Notes: generated from the letters alone by a model not told the origin. Positions 39,570-49,830 are shown, numbered from the stretch's first letter. The stretch: 64,000 nucleotides of DNA from Parapedobacter pyrenivorans (GCF_014636865.1 NZ_BMER01000001.1:124001-188000), one strand, 5' to 3'. Made by a program: numbers and translations.

Positions 39570-41678
39570 ATGGGATTCATGAATTATTTGCGCAACCGGG
39601 CGGGTGTAGTTATCGTCGGTTTTATCGGTTTCGCGATTGTTGCGTTTTTATTAGGGGACATCATCAACTACGGTACGCCCTTTTGGGCACGCCATCAAAA
39701 CCAAGTCGGTAGCATCAATGGCGAAGCCATTGACATCAATGAATTCAACGCCCAGGTAGACCAAACCACCGAGATGTTTCGCCAGCAGATGGGCGGTACA
39801 CTAAACCCGCAGATGAAATCCTACGCCGTACAGCAGGTATGGAACCAATACCTCAACCGGGAATTGCTAAAAAGCGAGGTTGAACGTATCGGTCTTTCCG
39901 TCGGGAAAGCGGAGCTAAATGAACTCGTTCAGGGGGATAATCCGTCCATGCAGATCCAACAGGCATTCCGCAACCCGCAGACCGGACAGTTCGATCGCGA
40001 TCAACTTAATAATTTCATTTCGCAAGTGGGAGCACTACCCCAAGGTCATGAGGCACACGGACAATGGGAGGCACTGCTTCAAAATGTCATCGATGAGCGG
40101 ACAAGCACCAAGTACACCAATCTCATCAATAACAGTGTTTACGTAACGTCATTGGAGGCAACCGAAGAGTATAATCAACGCAACAAGCTAGCCAATTTCG
40201 AATACGTATTATTGGATTATAATTCCGTACCTGATAGCGCGGTGACCCTTTCGGAACAGGATTATAAGGAATACTATAACGAAAACAAAGGTGTATTCAA
40301 AAATCCCGAAGAAACCCGCAGTTTGGAATACATCGTTTTCGATGCCAGCCCCACTGCGCAAGACACAGCACGGGTACGGACTACCATTGAAGAACTAAAG
40401 GCGCAATTGACGGAATCGACAACGGATTCATTGTTCGCAGCGGTCAATTCAGATACCAAATATCCATACGTCTTCCGCAAGCAGGGCGAATTCGGCCCAG
40501 CACTAGATACCCTCCTATTCGGTGTGCCAGTAGGTACCACCGTAGGACCGGTACTGGCAAACGGAAGGTTTGAGATCGCCAAAGTAGTAGATACCAAAGT
40601 CGGTCCTGATTCGGTAAAAGCGAGTCACATCCTACTCAACCCGGCTACCGAGGGCGGAATGGACAAAGCAAAGGCGAAAGCCGATTCCATCAAAGGGCTG
40701 ATTGAAAAAGGTGAGAGTTTCGCTGCATTGGCGGTACAGTTTAGCGTAGACGAAGGCAGCAAAATCAACGGTGGCGAACTGGGCACATTCGCTCGTGGCA
40801 TGATGGTACCTGCCTTCGAGAACGCAGCCTTTGACGCAAAGGAAGGCGAAGTTGTGATAGCGACCTCGCAGTTTGGTATCCACATCATCAAAGTGAATGA
40901 TCAAATCGGTTCTTCACGGGTAGTAAAAGCCGCCGTCATCGACAAACCGGTTAACAGCGGTCGGGAGACTTTGGATTCGGCTTACAGCAAGGCAACCCAG
41001 TTTTTTGGCGAATTAGACGCAGCTAATTTCCAGGAATCGGCTACACAACAAGGCTTATCTGTACGCAAGGCGGACGACATCACGGCGATGGAAACCACGC
41101 TAACGGGCGTCGAAGTGCCCCGTGAACTTGTGAGGTGGGCCTTTGATGCCGATAAGGGTGATATTACCGACAAAATCTACGAGTCGGAAACCAATTACAT
41201 CGTTGCCCGGCTAACCGGTATACGCGAAAAGGGCCAGCTTCCGCTGGACGTTGTAAAAAGTGACATGGAAAGCGCGGTACGCAACAGGGTGAAGGCCAAA
41301 AACCTAATAACCCAGGCTACCGAAGCCGCTAACGGTGCCACCAGTATTGCACAAATTGGCCAAAAGCTGAATAAAACTGCTTCACTAGCCGAGAATATTG
41401 TATTTGCCAATCCAGTAATACCGGGGGTGGCTCAAGAAAATGCCGTGGTGGGCACGGTATTCGGGTTGCAGCCCAAACAGCCTTCTAAGCCAATACGAGG
41501 TTCACAGGGCGTATATATTGTGGAAGTTGCCAGTTTTGTAAATCCCGCGGCACCGACCGACCTGAGCGCCCAGAAGCAACAGATCAGCCAGTCGTTATCG
41601 CAACGTACCTGGTCCCTGGCTTTCCGTGCTTTACAGGATAAGGCTGACGTCGTAGACAACCGCGCACGATTCTTTTAG
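39570..41678 (+). CDS. PpiD/SurA-like periplasmic peptidyl-prolyl isomerase
   Basis: The 702-residue protein has one N-terminal membrane anchor (about 13-33, VVIVGFIGFAIVAFLLGDII) and a SurA-N-like chaperone domain (about 45-180). A parvulin domain follows (about 345-440), with KASHILLNP, FAALAVQFSVDEGSKINGG and FGIHIIKVND. A second, more degenerate isomerase-like segment follows. It would assist folding of outer-membrane proteins at the inner-membrane face. Its length exceeds PpiD of E. coli (about 620 residues), typical of Bacteroidota. Start at 39570 or the ATG three codons later are both possible. Confidence 0.9.
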   Translation: MGFMNYLRNRAGVVIVGFIGFAIVAFLLGDIINYGTPFWARHQNQVGSINGEAIDINEFNAQVDQTTEMFRQQMGGTLNPQMKSYAVQQVWNQYLNRELLKSEVERIGLSVGKAELNELVQGDNPSMQIQQAFRNPQTGQFDRDQLNNFISQVGALPQGHEAHGQWEALLQNVIDERTSTKYTNLINNSVYVTSLEATEEYNQRNKLANFEYVLLDYNSVPDSAVTLSEQDYKEYYNENKGVFKNPEETRSLEYIVFDASPTAQDTARVRTTIEELKAQLTESTTDSLFAAVNSDTKYPYVFRKQGEFGPALDTLLFGVPVGTTVGPVLANGRFEIAKVVDTKVGPDSVKASHILLNPATEGGMDKAKAKADSIKGLIEKGESFAALAVQFSVDEGSKINGGELGTFARGMMVPAFENAAFDAKEGEVVIATSQFGIHIIKVNDQIGSSRVVKAAVIDKPVNSGRETLDSAYSKATQFFGELDAANFQESATQQGLSVRKADDITAMETTLTGVEVPRELVRWAFDADKGDITDKIYESETNYIVARLTGIREKGQLPLDVVKSDMESAVRNRVKAKNLITQATEAANGATSIAQIGQKLNKTASLAENIVFANPVIPGVAQENAVVGTVFGLQPKQPSKPIRGSQGVYIVEVASFVNPAAPTDLSAQKQQISQSLSQRTWSLAFRALQDKADVVDNRARFF

Positions 41679-41752
41679 CAGCCGGAAGCTAAACTTTATT
41701 TTTGTACCTTTGTATCCGGGTAGCTACGATTGCTATCCGGATTTTTATTGTT

Positions 41753-42268
41753 ATGGAAATACAAGAAACCATTGTCAATAAAGTTGCGCAAAGCGGCTTG
41801 GTGACGGTAGACCTTGCCCAGTTTGCCCCCCAAGGCGAGCGGGTCGTATATGATATCAAAGACAACCTGTTTCACGGTTTGATATTGAGAGAAAAAGACT
41901 TCAGAGATTTTGTAAAGGCACACGACTGGCAACAATACCTTGGAAAATACGTGGCCATCACGTGTACGGCCGACGCCATTGTCCCTACATGGGCATATAT
42001 GTTGCTGGCAAATCGTTTGGAGCCTTATGCTAAGGATATCGTTTTCGGCGACCCAGCCACACTGGAGACCGTGCTCTTTGAGCGGGTTTTGGCCACATTG
42101 GATATGGAAACTTACCGCGACCAGCGTGTGGTGGTGAAGGGCTGTGGTGATATTGACATCCCCGAATCAGCCTTTGTCAAATTCACATCCATGCTGAGCA
42201 AAGTAGCCAAAAGCATCATGTATGGAGAACCCTGCTCTACAGTTCCTGTTTTCAAGCGCAAGGGATAG
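41753..42268 (+). CDS. DUF2480 family protein
   Basis: From ATG 41753 the product is 171 residues; an upstream TTG frame is not credible. It matches the Bacteroidota DUF2480 group by its opening EIQETIVNKVAQSGLVTVDL and the block TADAIVPTWAYMLLANRL, and by VVKGCGDIDIPESAFV. The protein is soluble and has no signal peptide. No function is known to me. It ends 41 bp before a DUF3108 gene and the next few genes run in the same direction. Confidence 0.82.
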   Translation: MEIQETIVNKVAQSGLVTVDLAQFAPQGERVVYDIKDNLFHGLILREKDFRDFVKAHDWQQYLGKYVAITCTADAIVPTWAYMLLANRLEPYAKDIVFGDPATLETVLFERVLATLDMETYRDQRVVVKGCGDIDIPESAFVKFTSMLSKVAKSIMYGEPCSTVPVFKRKG

Positions 42269-42309
42269 GATATGGGTAAAATCGGCATTTTATTTGTATG
42301 GCATAGGGC

Positions 42310-43092
42310 ATGAAAAAAACGCTCGCCTTGATATGGATTTCGCTGAGCGTGGCGCTGCTTGCCCATGGTCAGCCACTTCCCTACCTGAAAGAACCGGCAT
42401 TCCAAGCCGGCGAAGAGTTGAGCTATCGACTCCGCTATGGGATGATCTCTGCGGCCACGGGCACGCTGAAAGTGGAAGATTCAAAAATAAAATTCAGTAG
42501 TCCACACAGTTTTCACCTCTCCGCCCGCGGGCGGACATCCAGCGCTTTCAGCATTTTTTTCACCGTTGACAACCGGTACGATTCGTACATTGATTCCCGC
42601 ACCTTCCTGCCTCATTACTATACCGAAAATATTAGGGAAGGAAACTACCGACGTACAGACATCGTCCGATTTGACCATCGGACGAAAACCGTGCAGGGTA
42701 ATAAAGGCACCTTCAAAAGCAAATCAACACAAACTTTTGATCTCCTTTCGGCTTATTATTTTGCGCGCAACTTGGATTTGTCGCAAGTGAAGAAAGGACA
42801 ATCTTTCGAACTCACTTATTTCCTTAATGATGAAATTGCGACATTGGGGATCGAATACGTTGGCGTAGAAACCATCAAAACCAATTTGGGCACCTTAGAA
42901 TGCCTGAAATTCAGCCCCGAAATAAAACCGGGGCGGATTTTTAAAAAAGACAGCCGTTTATACTTATGGGTAACCAATGATGGCAACCGCATACCAGTGA
43001 AGGCACAGGTAGAGATTTTGGTTGGCTCCGTAACCCTAGAACTGACCGATGCCAAAGGCTTAAAATACGCCCTTGGCGAAAAGGCGAAATGA
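42310..43092 (+). CDS. DUF3108 family secreted protein
   Basis: The 260-residue protein has a signal peptide (to about residue 20) and then the DUF3108 pattern: FQAGEELSYRLRYGMISAATG, FTVDNRYDSYIDSRTFLP and a final KDSRLYLWVTNDGNRIPVKAQ. The mature part is predicted all-beta, probably periplasmic. Family members are conserved but of unknown role. It is followed 19 bp later by a DUF3109 gene. Confidence 0.83.
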   Translation: MKKTLALIWISLSVALLAHGQPLPYLKEPAFQAGEELSYRLRYGMISAATGTLKVEDSKIKFSSPHSFHLSARGRTSSAFSIFFTVDNRYDSYIDSRTFLPHYYTENIREGNYRRTDIVRFDHRTKTVQGNKGTFKSKSTQTFDLLSAYYFARNLDLSQVKKGQSFELTYFLNDEIATLGIEYVGVETIKTNLGTLECLKFSPEIKPGRIFKKDSRLYLWVTNDGNRIPVKAQVEILVGSVTLELTDAKGLKYALGEKAK

Positions 43093-43111
43093 TGGCATAA
43101 AACAACCGACC

Positions 43112-43678
43112 ATGATGATTGAAGTAGGTTCTGTATTAGTAAGCGAAGAACTGATTAAAGAGGAATTTGTATGTAATCTTGGCAAATGCCGGGGTGCTTG
43201 CTGTGTGGAGGGCGATGCCGGTGCACCACTGCAACAAGACGAACTAGCGGTTCTGGCATCTATCTATCCCCAAGTAAAGCCCTACATGACCGAAAAGGGT
43301 ATCGCCGCCGTGGAGGAATATGGTACCCACGTAACCGATGCCGACGGCGATCTGACCACACCCTGCGTAGATGGCCATAAAGAATGTGCATACGTGACCT
43401 GGGAAAACGGCATCACCAAATGTGCCATTGAAAAGGCATATGAAAACGGAGAAATCAATTGGAAAAAACCCATCTCTTGCCACCTTTACCCCATCCGCAT
43501 TACCGCATATCCCGACTTTGACGCGTTACACTATGATCGTTGGCATATCTGCCATTCGGCCTGTTCCTTCGGCCGCGAACTCAAGGTGCCGGTATATGCA
43601 TTTTTAAAGGAGCCGCTCATCCGGAAATATGGCCAAGAATGGTATGGCGAGCTGGAAGAATCCGTGGCATTACTATAG
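43112..43678 (+). CDS. DUF3109 family cysteine-rich protein
   Basis: From ATG 43112 the product is 188 residues. It carries a dense Cys cluster, CNLGKCRGACCVEGDAG, and later Cys in TPCVDGHKECAYVTW, TKCAI, SCHLYPI and ICHSACSFG. This arrangement recalls the zinc/iron-cluster YkgJ-like proteins; the metal is unknown. A TTG start at 43073 would overlap the DUF3108 gene and is rejected. Function unknown. Confidence 0.84.
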   Translation: MMIEVGSVLVSEELIKEEFVCNLGKCRGACCVEGDAGAPLQQDELAVLASIYPQVKPYMTEKGIAAVEEYGTHVTDADGDLTTPCVDGHKECAYVTWENGITKCAIEKAYENGEINWKKPISCHLYPIRITAYPDFDALHYDRWHICHSACSFGRELKVPVYAFLKEPLIRKYGQEWYGELEESVALL

Positions 43679-43753
43679 GTTATTGGAAATTATCTTAGTA
43701 TCTTGCGCCGATTTTAACAGACAAATTACACTCGTGGCTGCCGACCGTTTCAC

Positions 43754-44725
43754 ATGCTCAAACTAAGCGAAATACAGAGGCCCATTGAAGGGGAGCTGAC
43801 AACTTTTGAAGATAAATTCAAGGAATCGATGCGAAGCTCGGTTCCGCTGCTCGACCGCATTACCCATTACATCGTTAAACGCAAAGGCAAACAAATGCGC
43901 CCCATGTTTGTCTTCTTCTCGGCAGGCTTATGTGGCACCATCAACGATGCTACGCATCGGGGCGCAGCGCTTGTAGAGCTTTTGCATACGGCTACGTTGG
44001 TGCACGATGATGTGGTAGACAATGCCAATGTACGGCGTGGTTTCTTTTCGGTGAATGCACTTTGGAAAAATAAGATTGCCGTACTTGTTGGTGACTTCTT
44101 ACTCGCAAAGGGGATGCAGTTATCTTTGAAAAACGATGACTTTGTGATGCTAAGAATTGTTAGTGATGCGGTGCAACAAATCATCGAAGGCGAATTGCTA
44201 CAGCTCGAAAAAGCCAGGCGCATGGACATTGAAGAATCCGTTTATTTTGAGGTCATCCGGCAGAAAACGGCTTCCCTCATCGCTTCGTGCTGTGCATGCG
44301 GAGCAGCTTCAGCTGGAGCCGACGAAGCAACCATCAATCAGATGCACCGATTTGGCGAAAAAGTAGGCATAGCCTTCCAGATCAAAGACGATTTGTTCGA
44401 TTTTGGCATCGATGACGTGGGAAAACCCTTAGGGAACGACATCAAGGAAAAAAAACTGACCCTGCCATTGATCCATGCATTGAAGCAAGTTAGCAAATCC
44501 GAAAAAAGGCGCATCATCAATTTGGTGAAAAATCATAACGAAGACCACCACAAAGTAAACGAAGTAATCGCCTTTGTAAAGGCAAATGGGGGGATGGAAT
44601 ACGCCACGTCGCAGATGCTGGCCTATCAACAGGAAGCATTCGATATCCTTACCCACTTCCCAGCCGGTGAGCACCGGCATGGGTTGGAACAATTGGTAAA
44701 ATATACAACTGAACGGAACAAATAA
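43754..44725 (+). CDS. ispB: All-trans polyprenyl diphosphate synthase
   Basis: The 323-residue enzyme condenses isopentenyl diphosphate units, most likely to the quinone side chain. The first Asp-rich motif is HDDVVDNANVRRG and the second is IKDDLFDFG; GKQMRPMFVFFSAG and ETDKKLTLPLIHA-type EKKLTLPLIHAL are also present. The product chain length cannot be read off reliably. A TATCTTG at 43699-43705 upstream may be its -7 element. TerC begins 2 bp after its stop. Confidence 0.9.
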   Translation: MLKLSEIQRPIEGELTTFEDKFKESMRSSVPLLDRITHYIVKRKGKQMRPMFVFFSAGLCGTINDATHRGAALVELLHTATLVHDDVVDNANVRRGFFSVNALWKNKIAVLVGDFLLAKGMQLSLKNDDFVMLRIVSDAVQQIIEGELLQLEKARRMDIEESVYFEVIRQKTASLIASCCACGAASAGADEATINQMHRFGEKVGIAFQIKDDLFDFGIDDVGKPLGNDIKEKKLTLPLIHALKQVSKSEKRRIINLVKNHNEDHHKVNEVIAFVKANGGMEYATSQMLAYQQEAFDILTHFPAGEHRHGLEQLVKYTTERNK

Positions 44726-44727
44726 AT

Positions 44728-45780
44728 ATGAGTAACGAACTTTTATTCTTTGGTGGCTTTTTACTTTTTATTATACTCATGTTGGCCATCGATTTAGGCC
44801 TTTTCAGCAAAAGTAATACCGCTGTAAGCTTCAAACAGGCGGCCATAATGAGCGCCGTTTGGGTGGCCTTCGCCTTGGGCTTTTACGTAGTTTTACGTGT
44901 TTGGGGGCACGAACTTCATGATATTCAAGATTTTGCTCGATTGGAGGAAGTCACAAAAAAACACCTCCATAACATCCGACTGATACCTGATGATTTTATA
45001 GCGAGTTTAAGCCTGTATAAACAGAATCTGGCACTCGAATACATTACCGGTTACGTGGTGGAGTATGCGCTATCCGTAGACAACATATTCGTCATGGTAC
45101 TGGTATTCAGCTCATTCGGCGTACCCACACAATATTACCATAAAGTATTGGTATGGGGTATTATCGGTGCCATCGTGCTGCGCTTCCTCTTTATCTTTTT
45201 GGGTGCGGCACTGATCAGCCAGTTTGGATGGATACTCTACATTTTCGGGATTTTTCTGGTATATACGGGCATCATGATGTTTATCCATCGCAACCAGGAA
45301 GAAGAAATTGATCCGCAGAATCATACCGTAGTGAAGTTTGCTTCGAAATATTTCTCCGTCTATCCGACATTCGTAAAAGGCAAGTTTTTTCACGCAGAAC
45401 TTGGGAAGAAATATGTTACACCCTTGTTTCTGGTGTTGTTGGTCATCGAATTTACCGACCTGATATTTGCCGTGGATTCCATTCCGGCCATCTTTGCTGT
45501 GACGAAAGATCCTTACATCGTATTTTTCTCCAACATCTTTGCCATTCTCGGATTACGTTCGATGTTCTTCTTATTGGTCAATATCATCCATAAATTCCAT
45601 TACCTAAAAACCGGGCTTTCATTCCTGCTGGTATTCATCGGATCGAAGATGTTGCTGCACGATTGGCTAACAGCCTGGGGTTTTACAACATCACATTCAC
45701 TCATCGTAATCGTGTCCATATTAGCCCTCAGTGTAATTGCATCGCTCGTTTTTCCGAAGAAAGAAGAAACCAGTATATGA
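44728..45780 (+). CDS. TerC family membrane protein (Alx-like)
   Basis: The 350-residue integral membrane protein has about nine segments. Acidic intramembrane signatures are EYALSVDNIFVMVLVF and LVIEFTDLIFAVDSIPAIFAV, and the family block ILGLRSMFFLL follows. TerC/Alx proteins have been linked to manganese export and metal handling. Its stop overlaps the start of the M28 peptidase as ATGA, suggesting coupling, although no functional link is evident. Confidence 0.92.
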   Translation: MSNELLFFGGFLLFIILMLAIDLGLFSKSNTAVSFKQAAIMSAVWVAFALGFYVVLRVWGHELHDIQDFARLEEVTKKHLHNIRLIPDDFIASLSLYKQNLALEYITGYVVEYALSVDNIFVMVLVFSSFGVPTQYYHKVLVWGIIGAIVLRFLFIFLGAALISQFGWILYIFGIFLVYTGIMMFIHRNQEEEIDPQNHTVVKFASKYFSVYPTFVKGKFFHAELGKKYVTPLFLVLLVIEFTDLIFAVDSIPAIFAVTKDPYIVFFSNIFAILGLRSMFFLLVNIIHKFHYLKTGLSFLLVFIGSKMLLHDWLTAWGFTTSHSLIVIVSILALSVIASLVFPKKEETSI

Positions 45781-47255
45781 TCCAATTCCTGAAACCCTTC
45801 ATAGTTTCCTTGTCCGCTTTGCTCCTCGGGATCCCGACTCCTTACCTATTGGCGCAGGAACAGCACGAATGGGAAACGGTATTCGGGCGGATCAATGTGG
45901 AAGTATTGGACCATTCAGAAGCTTATGCACGACTTGACGAATCCATTGAGCAGATTGGTCATCGACTCACCGGCTCTCCCAATGGGGAAAAAGCTGAGCA
46001 ATATGTATATGATTTATTGAAATCTTATGGGTTTTCGGATGTTTCTTTCCAGCCTTTTTCAACAAACGGATGGGCGCGCGAATACCTCAATCTTCAAGTA
46101 GGCACACCGGGGAGCATGCAACCGTTGAGCGCCGTTGCGCTGGCTAGCACGCCGGCTTCGGCCAATGTAACAGCCGAATTGGTAGACCTAGGAAATGGCC
46201 TGGAAAGCGACTACCTAGCAAATTCGGAAATAGCCCGAGGCAAAATTGTCCTCGCGGCATTGAACTTGCTTCCCAATACACCTCCGGGCACTAAAAACCT
46301 CCACCGGTCTGCTAAAGCTGCATTGGCAATGAAATACGGAGCAAAAGGCGTTATCTTATTCAACAGCGTGAGCGGCGGCACACTGCTCACTGGCACAGCA
46401 TCCATCACCGGCGAATTGCTACCCATTCCAGCTGTTTGCGTCGGATTGGAAGATGGGCATCGATTAAAAGAACGTATTGCCATGGGTGGCCAGCAAGCAA
46501 CGATCGCAATGAGGAACAAAACAGGCACAATGAATGCCCGGAATGTCATCGCACGTATTGCCGGAAGTGAACTGCCAAACGAAAAAATTGTAGTAGGCGG
46601 GCACTTGGATAGTTGGGACCTTGCCCAGGGTGCTGTTGATAATGGGTTGGGGGCCTTTTCGATCGTCGACATGGCACGCACATTCAAAGCGCTGGGCATC
46701 GCGCCCAAACGGACGATTGAATTTGTACTGTTTATGGGAGAAGAACAGGGGTTGCTGGGTTCAAAAACGTATGTGCGTCAAGCATTGGCCGATGGCAGCA
46801 TAGACCAAATCCGTTTCATGCTTAATTTTGACATGACCAATGACCCGAAGAGCTTCTACGCCAACTTGGTGGATAGCAAGGGACTGTTTGAAAAAATCGG
46901 TCATGTCGTATCCACCATAGACACTACGTTTAAGAACAATTTTACGGCGCAGGTGGGGTTATACAGCGACCACCAGCCTTTCATGCTGCAAGGTATCCCC
47001 ACAGGCGGTGCCAATGACGGCACGCTGAGCCGGGAAGCGCTGAACTGTTATCATGCAGACTGCGACAATTTAGAGCTGGTCAATGAACAGGAAATGAAAA
47101 ACACCGTACGGTTCAGCAGCATGCTGATCTATGGATTAGCAAATGCCCCTGAAATCCCCATAAAACGCTTATCGGATACCGATATCAAGCAATTGATGCT
47201 TGACAACAACTTGGAAGAAGCGTTGCGTATCGGCGGCGATTGGCGTTGGGATTAA
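45777..47255 (+). CDS. Secreted M28-family metallopeptidase (carboxypeptidase Q-like)
   Basis: From ATG 45777, overlapping terC by 4 bp, the protein is 492 residues with a signal peptide (to about residue 28). A protease-associated insert precedes the dizinc catalytic domain. The zinc motifs are VGGHLDSWDLAQGAVDNGLG, MGEEQGLLGSK and NFDMTNDP, with a final CYHADCDN providing His. It likely cleaves peptides in the periplasm. A longer open frame upstream of 45777 lies inside terC and is rejected. Its stop overlaps by 4 bp the stop of the convergent acetyltransferase gene. Confidence 0.9.
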   Translation: MIQFLKPFIVSLSALLLGIPTPYLLAQEQHEWETVFGRINVEVLDHSEAYARLDESIEQIGHRLTGSPNGEKAEQYVYDLLKSYGFSDVSFQPFSTNGWAREYLNLQVGTPGSMQPLSAVALASTPASANVTAELVDLGNGLESDYLANSEIARGKIVLAALNLLPNTPPGTKNLHRSAKAALAMKYGAKGVILFNSVSGGTLLTGTASITGELLPIPAVCVGLEDGHRLKERIAMGGQQATIAMRNKTGTMNARNVIARIAGSELPNEKIVVGGHLDSWDLAQGAVDNGLGAFSIVDMARTFKALGIAPKRTIEFVLFMGEEQGLLGSKTYVRQALADGSIDQIRFMLNFDMTNDPKSFYANLVDSKGLFEKIGHVVSTIDTTFKNNFTAQVGLYSDHQPFMLQGIPTGGANDGTLSREALNCYHADCDNLELVNEQEMKNTVRFSSMLIYGLANAPEIPIKRLSDTDIKQLMLDNNLEEALRIGGDWRWD

Positions 47256-47533
47256 AACAGCACATCCCTAATTTCTGGCGTTCGCTCAAATACGCTTTTC
47301 GCGTACGGGCACAAGGGTAAGATCTTGAGGTCGTTCTCTCGGGCAAACTCCACAGCGGCCATCACCAACTGCTTACCAATGCCCTTACCCGAAAAGTCAG
47401 GGTTTACCTCGGTATGATCGATAATGAACTTGTGATCGCCCGCCCACGTATAGGTCATCAGACCCGCCTCTTCCTCATTGACCAGGACACTGAACTGCCC
47501 TTTTTTACCGTTGTCGTCTCGTTGGATTTTCAT
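47252..47533 (-). CDS. Short GNAT-type acetyltransferase
   Basis: I start at ATG 47533 (93 residues), matching the common opening KIQRDDNGKKGQF of the small COG2388-type GNAT group; ATG codons at 47539, 47551 and 47581 are alternatives, the last overlapping the S9 peptidase gene. The acetyl-CoA motif A reads DHTEVNPDFSGKGIGKQLV, followed by ILPLCPYAKSVFERTPE. Substrate is unknown. It is co-directional with the S9 peptidase and follows it closely. Confidence 0.8.
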   Translation of the reverse strand: MKIQRDDNGKKGQFSVLVNEEEAGLMTYTWAGDHKFIIDHTEVNPDFSGKGIGKQLVMAAVEFARENDLKILPLCPYAKSVFERTPEIRDVLF

Positions 47534-47570
47534 CGTCATCGTTTTTATCATTGCATTATAGGCTTGTCTG

Positions 47571-49712
47571 TCATTCAACATAGGAGGTTCCGGTGTTCTG
47601 GAACAAAAACGCCCATTTGTCAGTTTGCTCAGCGATCACCATAGCCGTCGGCTTACCCGCCCCATGCCCTGCTTTTGTTTCAATACGTATCAACACCGGG
47701 TTCGATCCCTTATGATATTCTTGCAAACGCGCTGCAAACTTAAAGGAATGCGCGGGCACAACACGATCATCATGATCGGCCGTGGTGACCATGGTTGCTG
47801 GGTATACCGTTCCCGGTTTGAGTGCATGGTAAGGGGAATAGGCGTACAGGTAATTAAACATCTCCTCATTATCGTCGGCAGTGCCGTAATCGTACGCCCA
47901 GCCGGCGCCTGCCGTAAATTTATGGTAACGCAACATATCCAACACCCCCACAGCCGGTAACGCCACTTTGAACAGCTCCGGGCGTTGCGTCATGGTTGCA
48001 CCTACTAATAGGCCTCCGTTGGACCCGCCCGCAATGCCTAGTTTTTCGGGTGATGTATAACGTTCACTAATGAGGTACTCCGCGGCAGCGATGAAATCGT
48101 CGAATACATGCTGCTTCTGCAGCTTCGTGCCTGCCAGATGCCATTTTTCACCGTATTCTCCGCCACCCCTCAAATTCGCAACCGCATACACGCCGCCCTG
48201 TTCGAGCAGGATAATGTTGGATGTACTGAATGAAGGCGTAAGGCTGATATCAAAGCCGCCATAGCCATACAACAAGGTAGGGTTATGACCATCAAGCTCC
48301 AAGCCTTTTTTATGGGTGATGATCATCGGTATCTTCGTACCGTCCTTCGATGTATAAAACACCTGTTTGGATTCATACTTCATTGGATCGAAATCAACCC
48401 CCGAAGCTTTGTATAGCTCCGAGGTACCCGATGCAATGTTGTATTTAAATATTGTAGGGGGATAAACGTAGGATGTGAAGGAGTAGTACAGCTCTTTATC
48501 GTCCATTTTGGCACTAAAGCCCGCCGCTGATCCCACATCGGGCAGCTCGATGGCACGTTCCAGCCTACCGTTGCGGTCGTACTGTTGCACCATCGAGGTC
48601 GCATCTTTGAGGTAGTTGGCAAATATTTTGCCGCCCCCCGTGCCGGGATTGAGTACATTTTCGGTCTCCGGAATCAGGTCTACCCAATTTTCGGGCTTGG
48701 GATTGCTCGCGTCCACGGTTACGATCTTCCCATTGGGTGCATTTAGATTAGTATAAATAAACAGCCGCTCCCCCTCATTGTCGATTACGGCATGGTTTTT
48801 CTCAAAATTATCGACGACAGTCAAAATCGGACTTCCCGGTTTAGATAAGTCCTGGATATACAGTTCTCCACCACTCGTGGTATTCGCCGCGGTAATGATT
48901 AGGAATCGTTCATCTTCGGTGAGGTATCCTCCAATATAACGGCGGGGTGTCACAGAGCCGCCAAAAACCAGTTTGTCCTCGCCTTGGGGGGTATTAAGCG
49001 TGTGGAAATAAAGTTTGTGTTCATCCGTTACTCCCGAAAGCGTACTCCCTTCCACTGGCTTGTCGTAGCTACTGTAATAAAATCCCGCATTCCCGCGCCA
49101 CGCCAGATCACTGAATTTGACGTCCAACAAGGTATCGCCGACAATGGATTTATCTTCTGTACGGATCACAATTACCTTACGCCAATCGGAGCCTCCTTCG
49201 GAAATCTGGTAGGCTACCAGACTACCGTCTCGACTAAATGCTATACCGGCCAGTGATGTGGTACCATCTTCTGAAAATTTATTGGGATCAAGAAAGATCT
49301 CTGTCGTCCCATCTTCACCTTTCTGGCGGTACAGCACGCTTTGATTCTGCAGGCCATCGTTTTTATAAAAATAGGTATAATCTCCCTCTTTAAACGGCGC
49401 GGAAAACCTTTCGTAGTTCCAGAGCTTTTCCAATCGGGCGTAAATTGCATCACGGAAAGGGATCTGGTCGAGATAAGCATTAGTCACCTTGTTCTGTTCA
49501 GTCACCCAGGCCTTGGTGTCAGCGGCAGTATCATTCTCAAGCCAGCGATAAGGGTCAGGCACGGTAGTACCAAAATGGCTATCCGCCACATTTCCCTTTT
49601 CCGTGGACGGATAAGGTAATAACGTTATTTCTTCTGCAGGATTAATAGCCTTTTCATTTTGACAGGCTGTGACGAGTGTAGCCAATACGATGGTTTTGAA
49701 ATTTTTGTTCAT
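47571..49712 (-). CDS. Prolyl oligopeptidase family serine peptidase (S9), lipoprotein
   Basis: The 713-residue protein has a lipobox ending at Cys17 (VTAC). An N-terminal seven-bladed propeller opens with DPYRWLEND. The catalytic domain shows GIAGGSNGGLLVGA (Ser), DHDDRVVPAHSF (Asp) and AGHGAGKP (His). It resembles classic prolyl endopeptidases in size and order of domains. As a periplasmic or surface lipoprotein it would cleave after Pro in short peptides. Confidence 0.93.
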   Translation of the reverse strand: MNKNFKTIVLATLVTACQNEKAINPAEEITLLPYPSTEKGNVADSHFGTTVPDPYRWLENDTAADTKAWVTEQNKVTNAYLDQIPFRDAIYARLEKLWNYERFSAPFKEGDYTYFYKNDGLQNQSVLYRQKGEDGTTEIFLDPNKFSEDGTTSLAGIAFSRDGSLVAYQISEGGSDWRKVIVIRTEDKSIVGDTLLDVKFSDLAWRGNAGFYYSSYDKPVEGSTLSGVTDEHKLYFHTLNTPQGEDKLVFGGSVTPRRYIGGYLTEDERFLIITAANTTSGGELYIQDLSKPGSPILTVVDNFEKNHAVIDNEGERLFIYTNLNAPNGKIVTVDASNPKPENWVDLIPETENVLNPGTGGGKIFANYLKDATSMVQQYDRNGRLERAIELPDVGSAAGFSAKMDDKELYYSFTSYVYPPTIFKYNIASGTSELYKASGVDFDPMKYESKQVFYTSKDGTKIPMIITHKKGLELDGHNPTLLYGYGGFDISLTPSFSTSNIILLEQGGVYAVANLRGGGEYGEKWHLAGTKLQKQHVFDDFIAAAEYLISERYTSPEKLGIAGGSNGGLLVGATMTQRPELFKVALPAVGVLDMLRYHKFTAGAGWAYDYGTADDNEEMFNYLYAYSPYHALKPGTVYPATMVTTADHDDRVVPAHSFKFAARLQEYHKGSNPVLIRIETKAGHGAGKPTAMVIAEQTDKWAFLFQNTGTSYVE

Positions 49713-49764
49713 GTTGCAACGGTTTATGTGTACATTGGTTTATACGTAATAAACCCCAATAGAG

Positions 49765-49772
49765 CAAAGCTA
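49765..49772 (-). promoter_or_regulatory. Putative -7 element of the S9 peptidase promoter
   Basis: On the minus strand TAGCTTTG matches TAnnTTTG exactly, about 53 bp upstream of the S9 peptidase start. No convincing -33 element is seen at the right distance. Confidence 0.33.
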
Positions 49773-49830
49773 ATAAGAATTTCCCTATTTTTTCGCTATA
49801 CCAAAGTCTCAATGGCCGCAGAGCGTCCTA

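Noticed and set aside
43073-43111. Upstream TTG start for the DUF3109 gene
   Set aside because: It overlaps the DUF3108 gene and adds residues not seen in the family as I know it.
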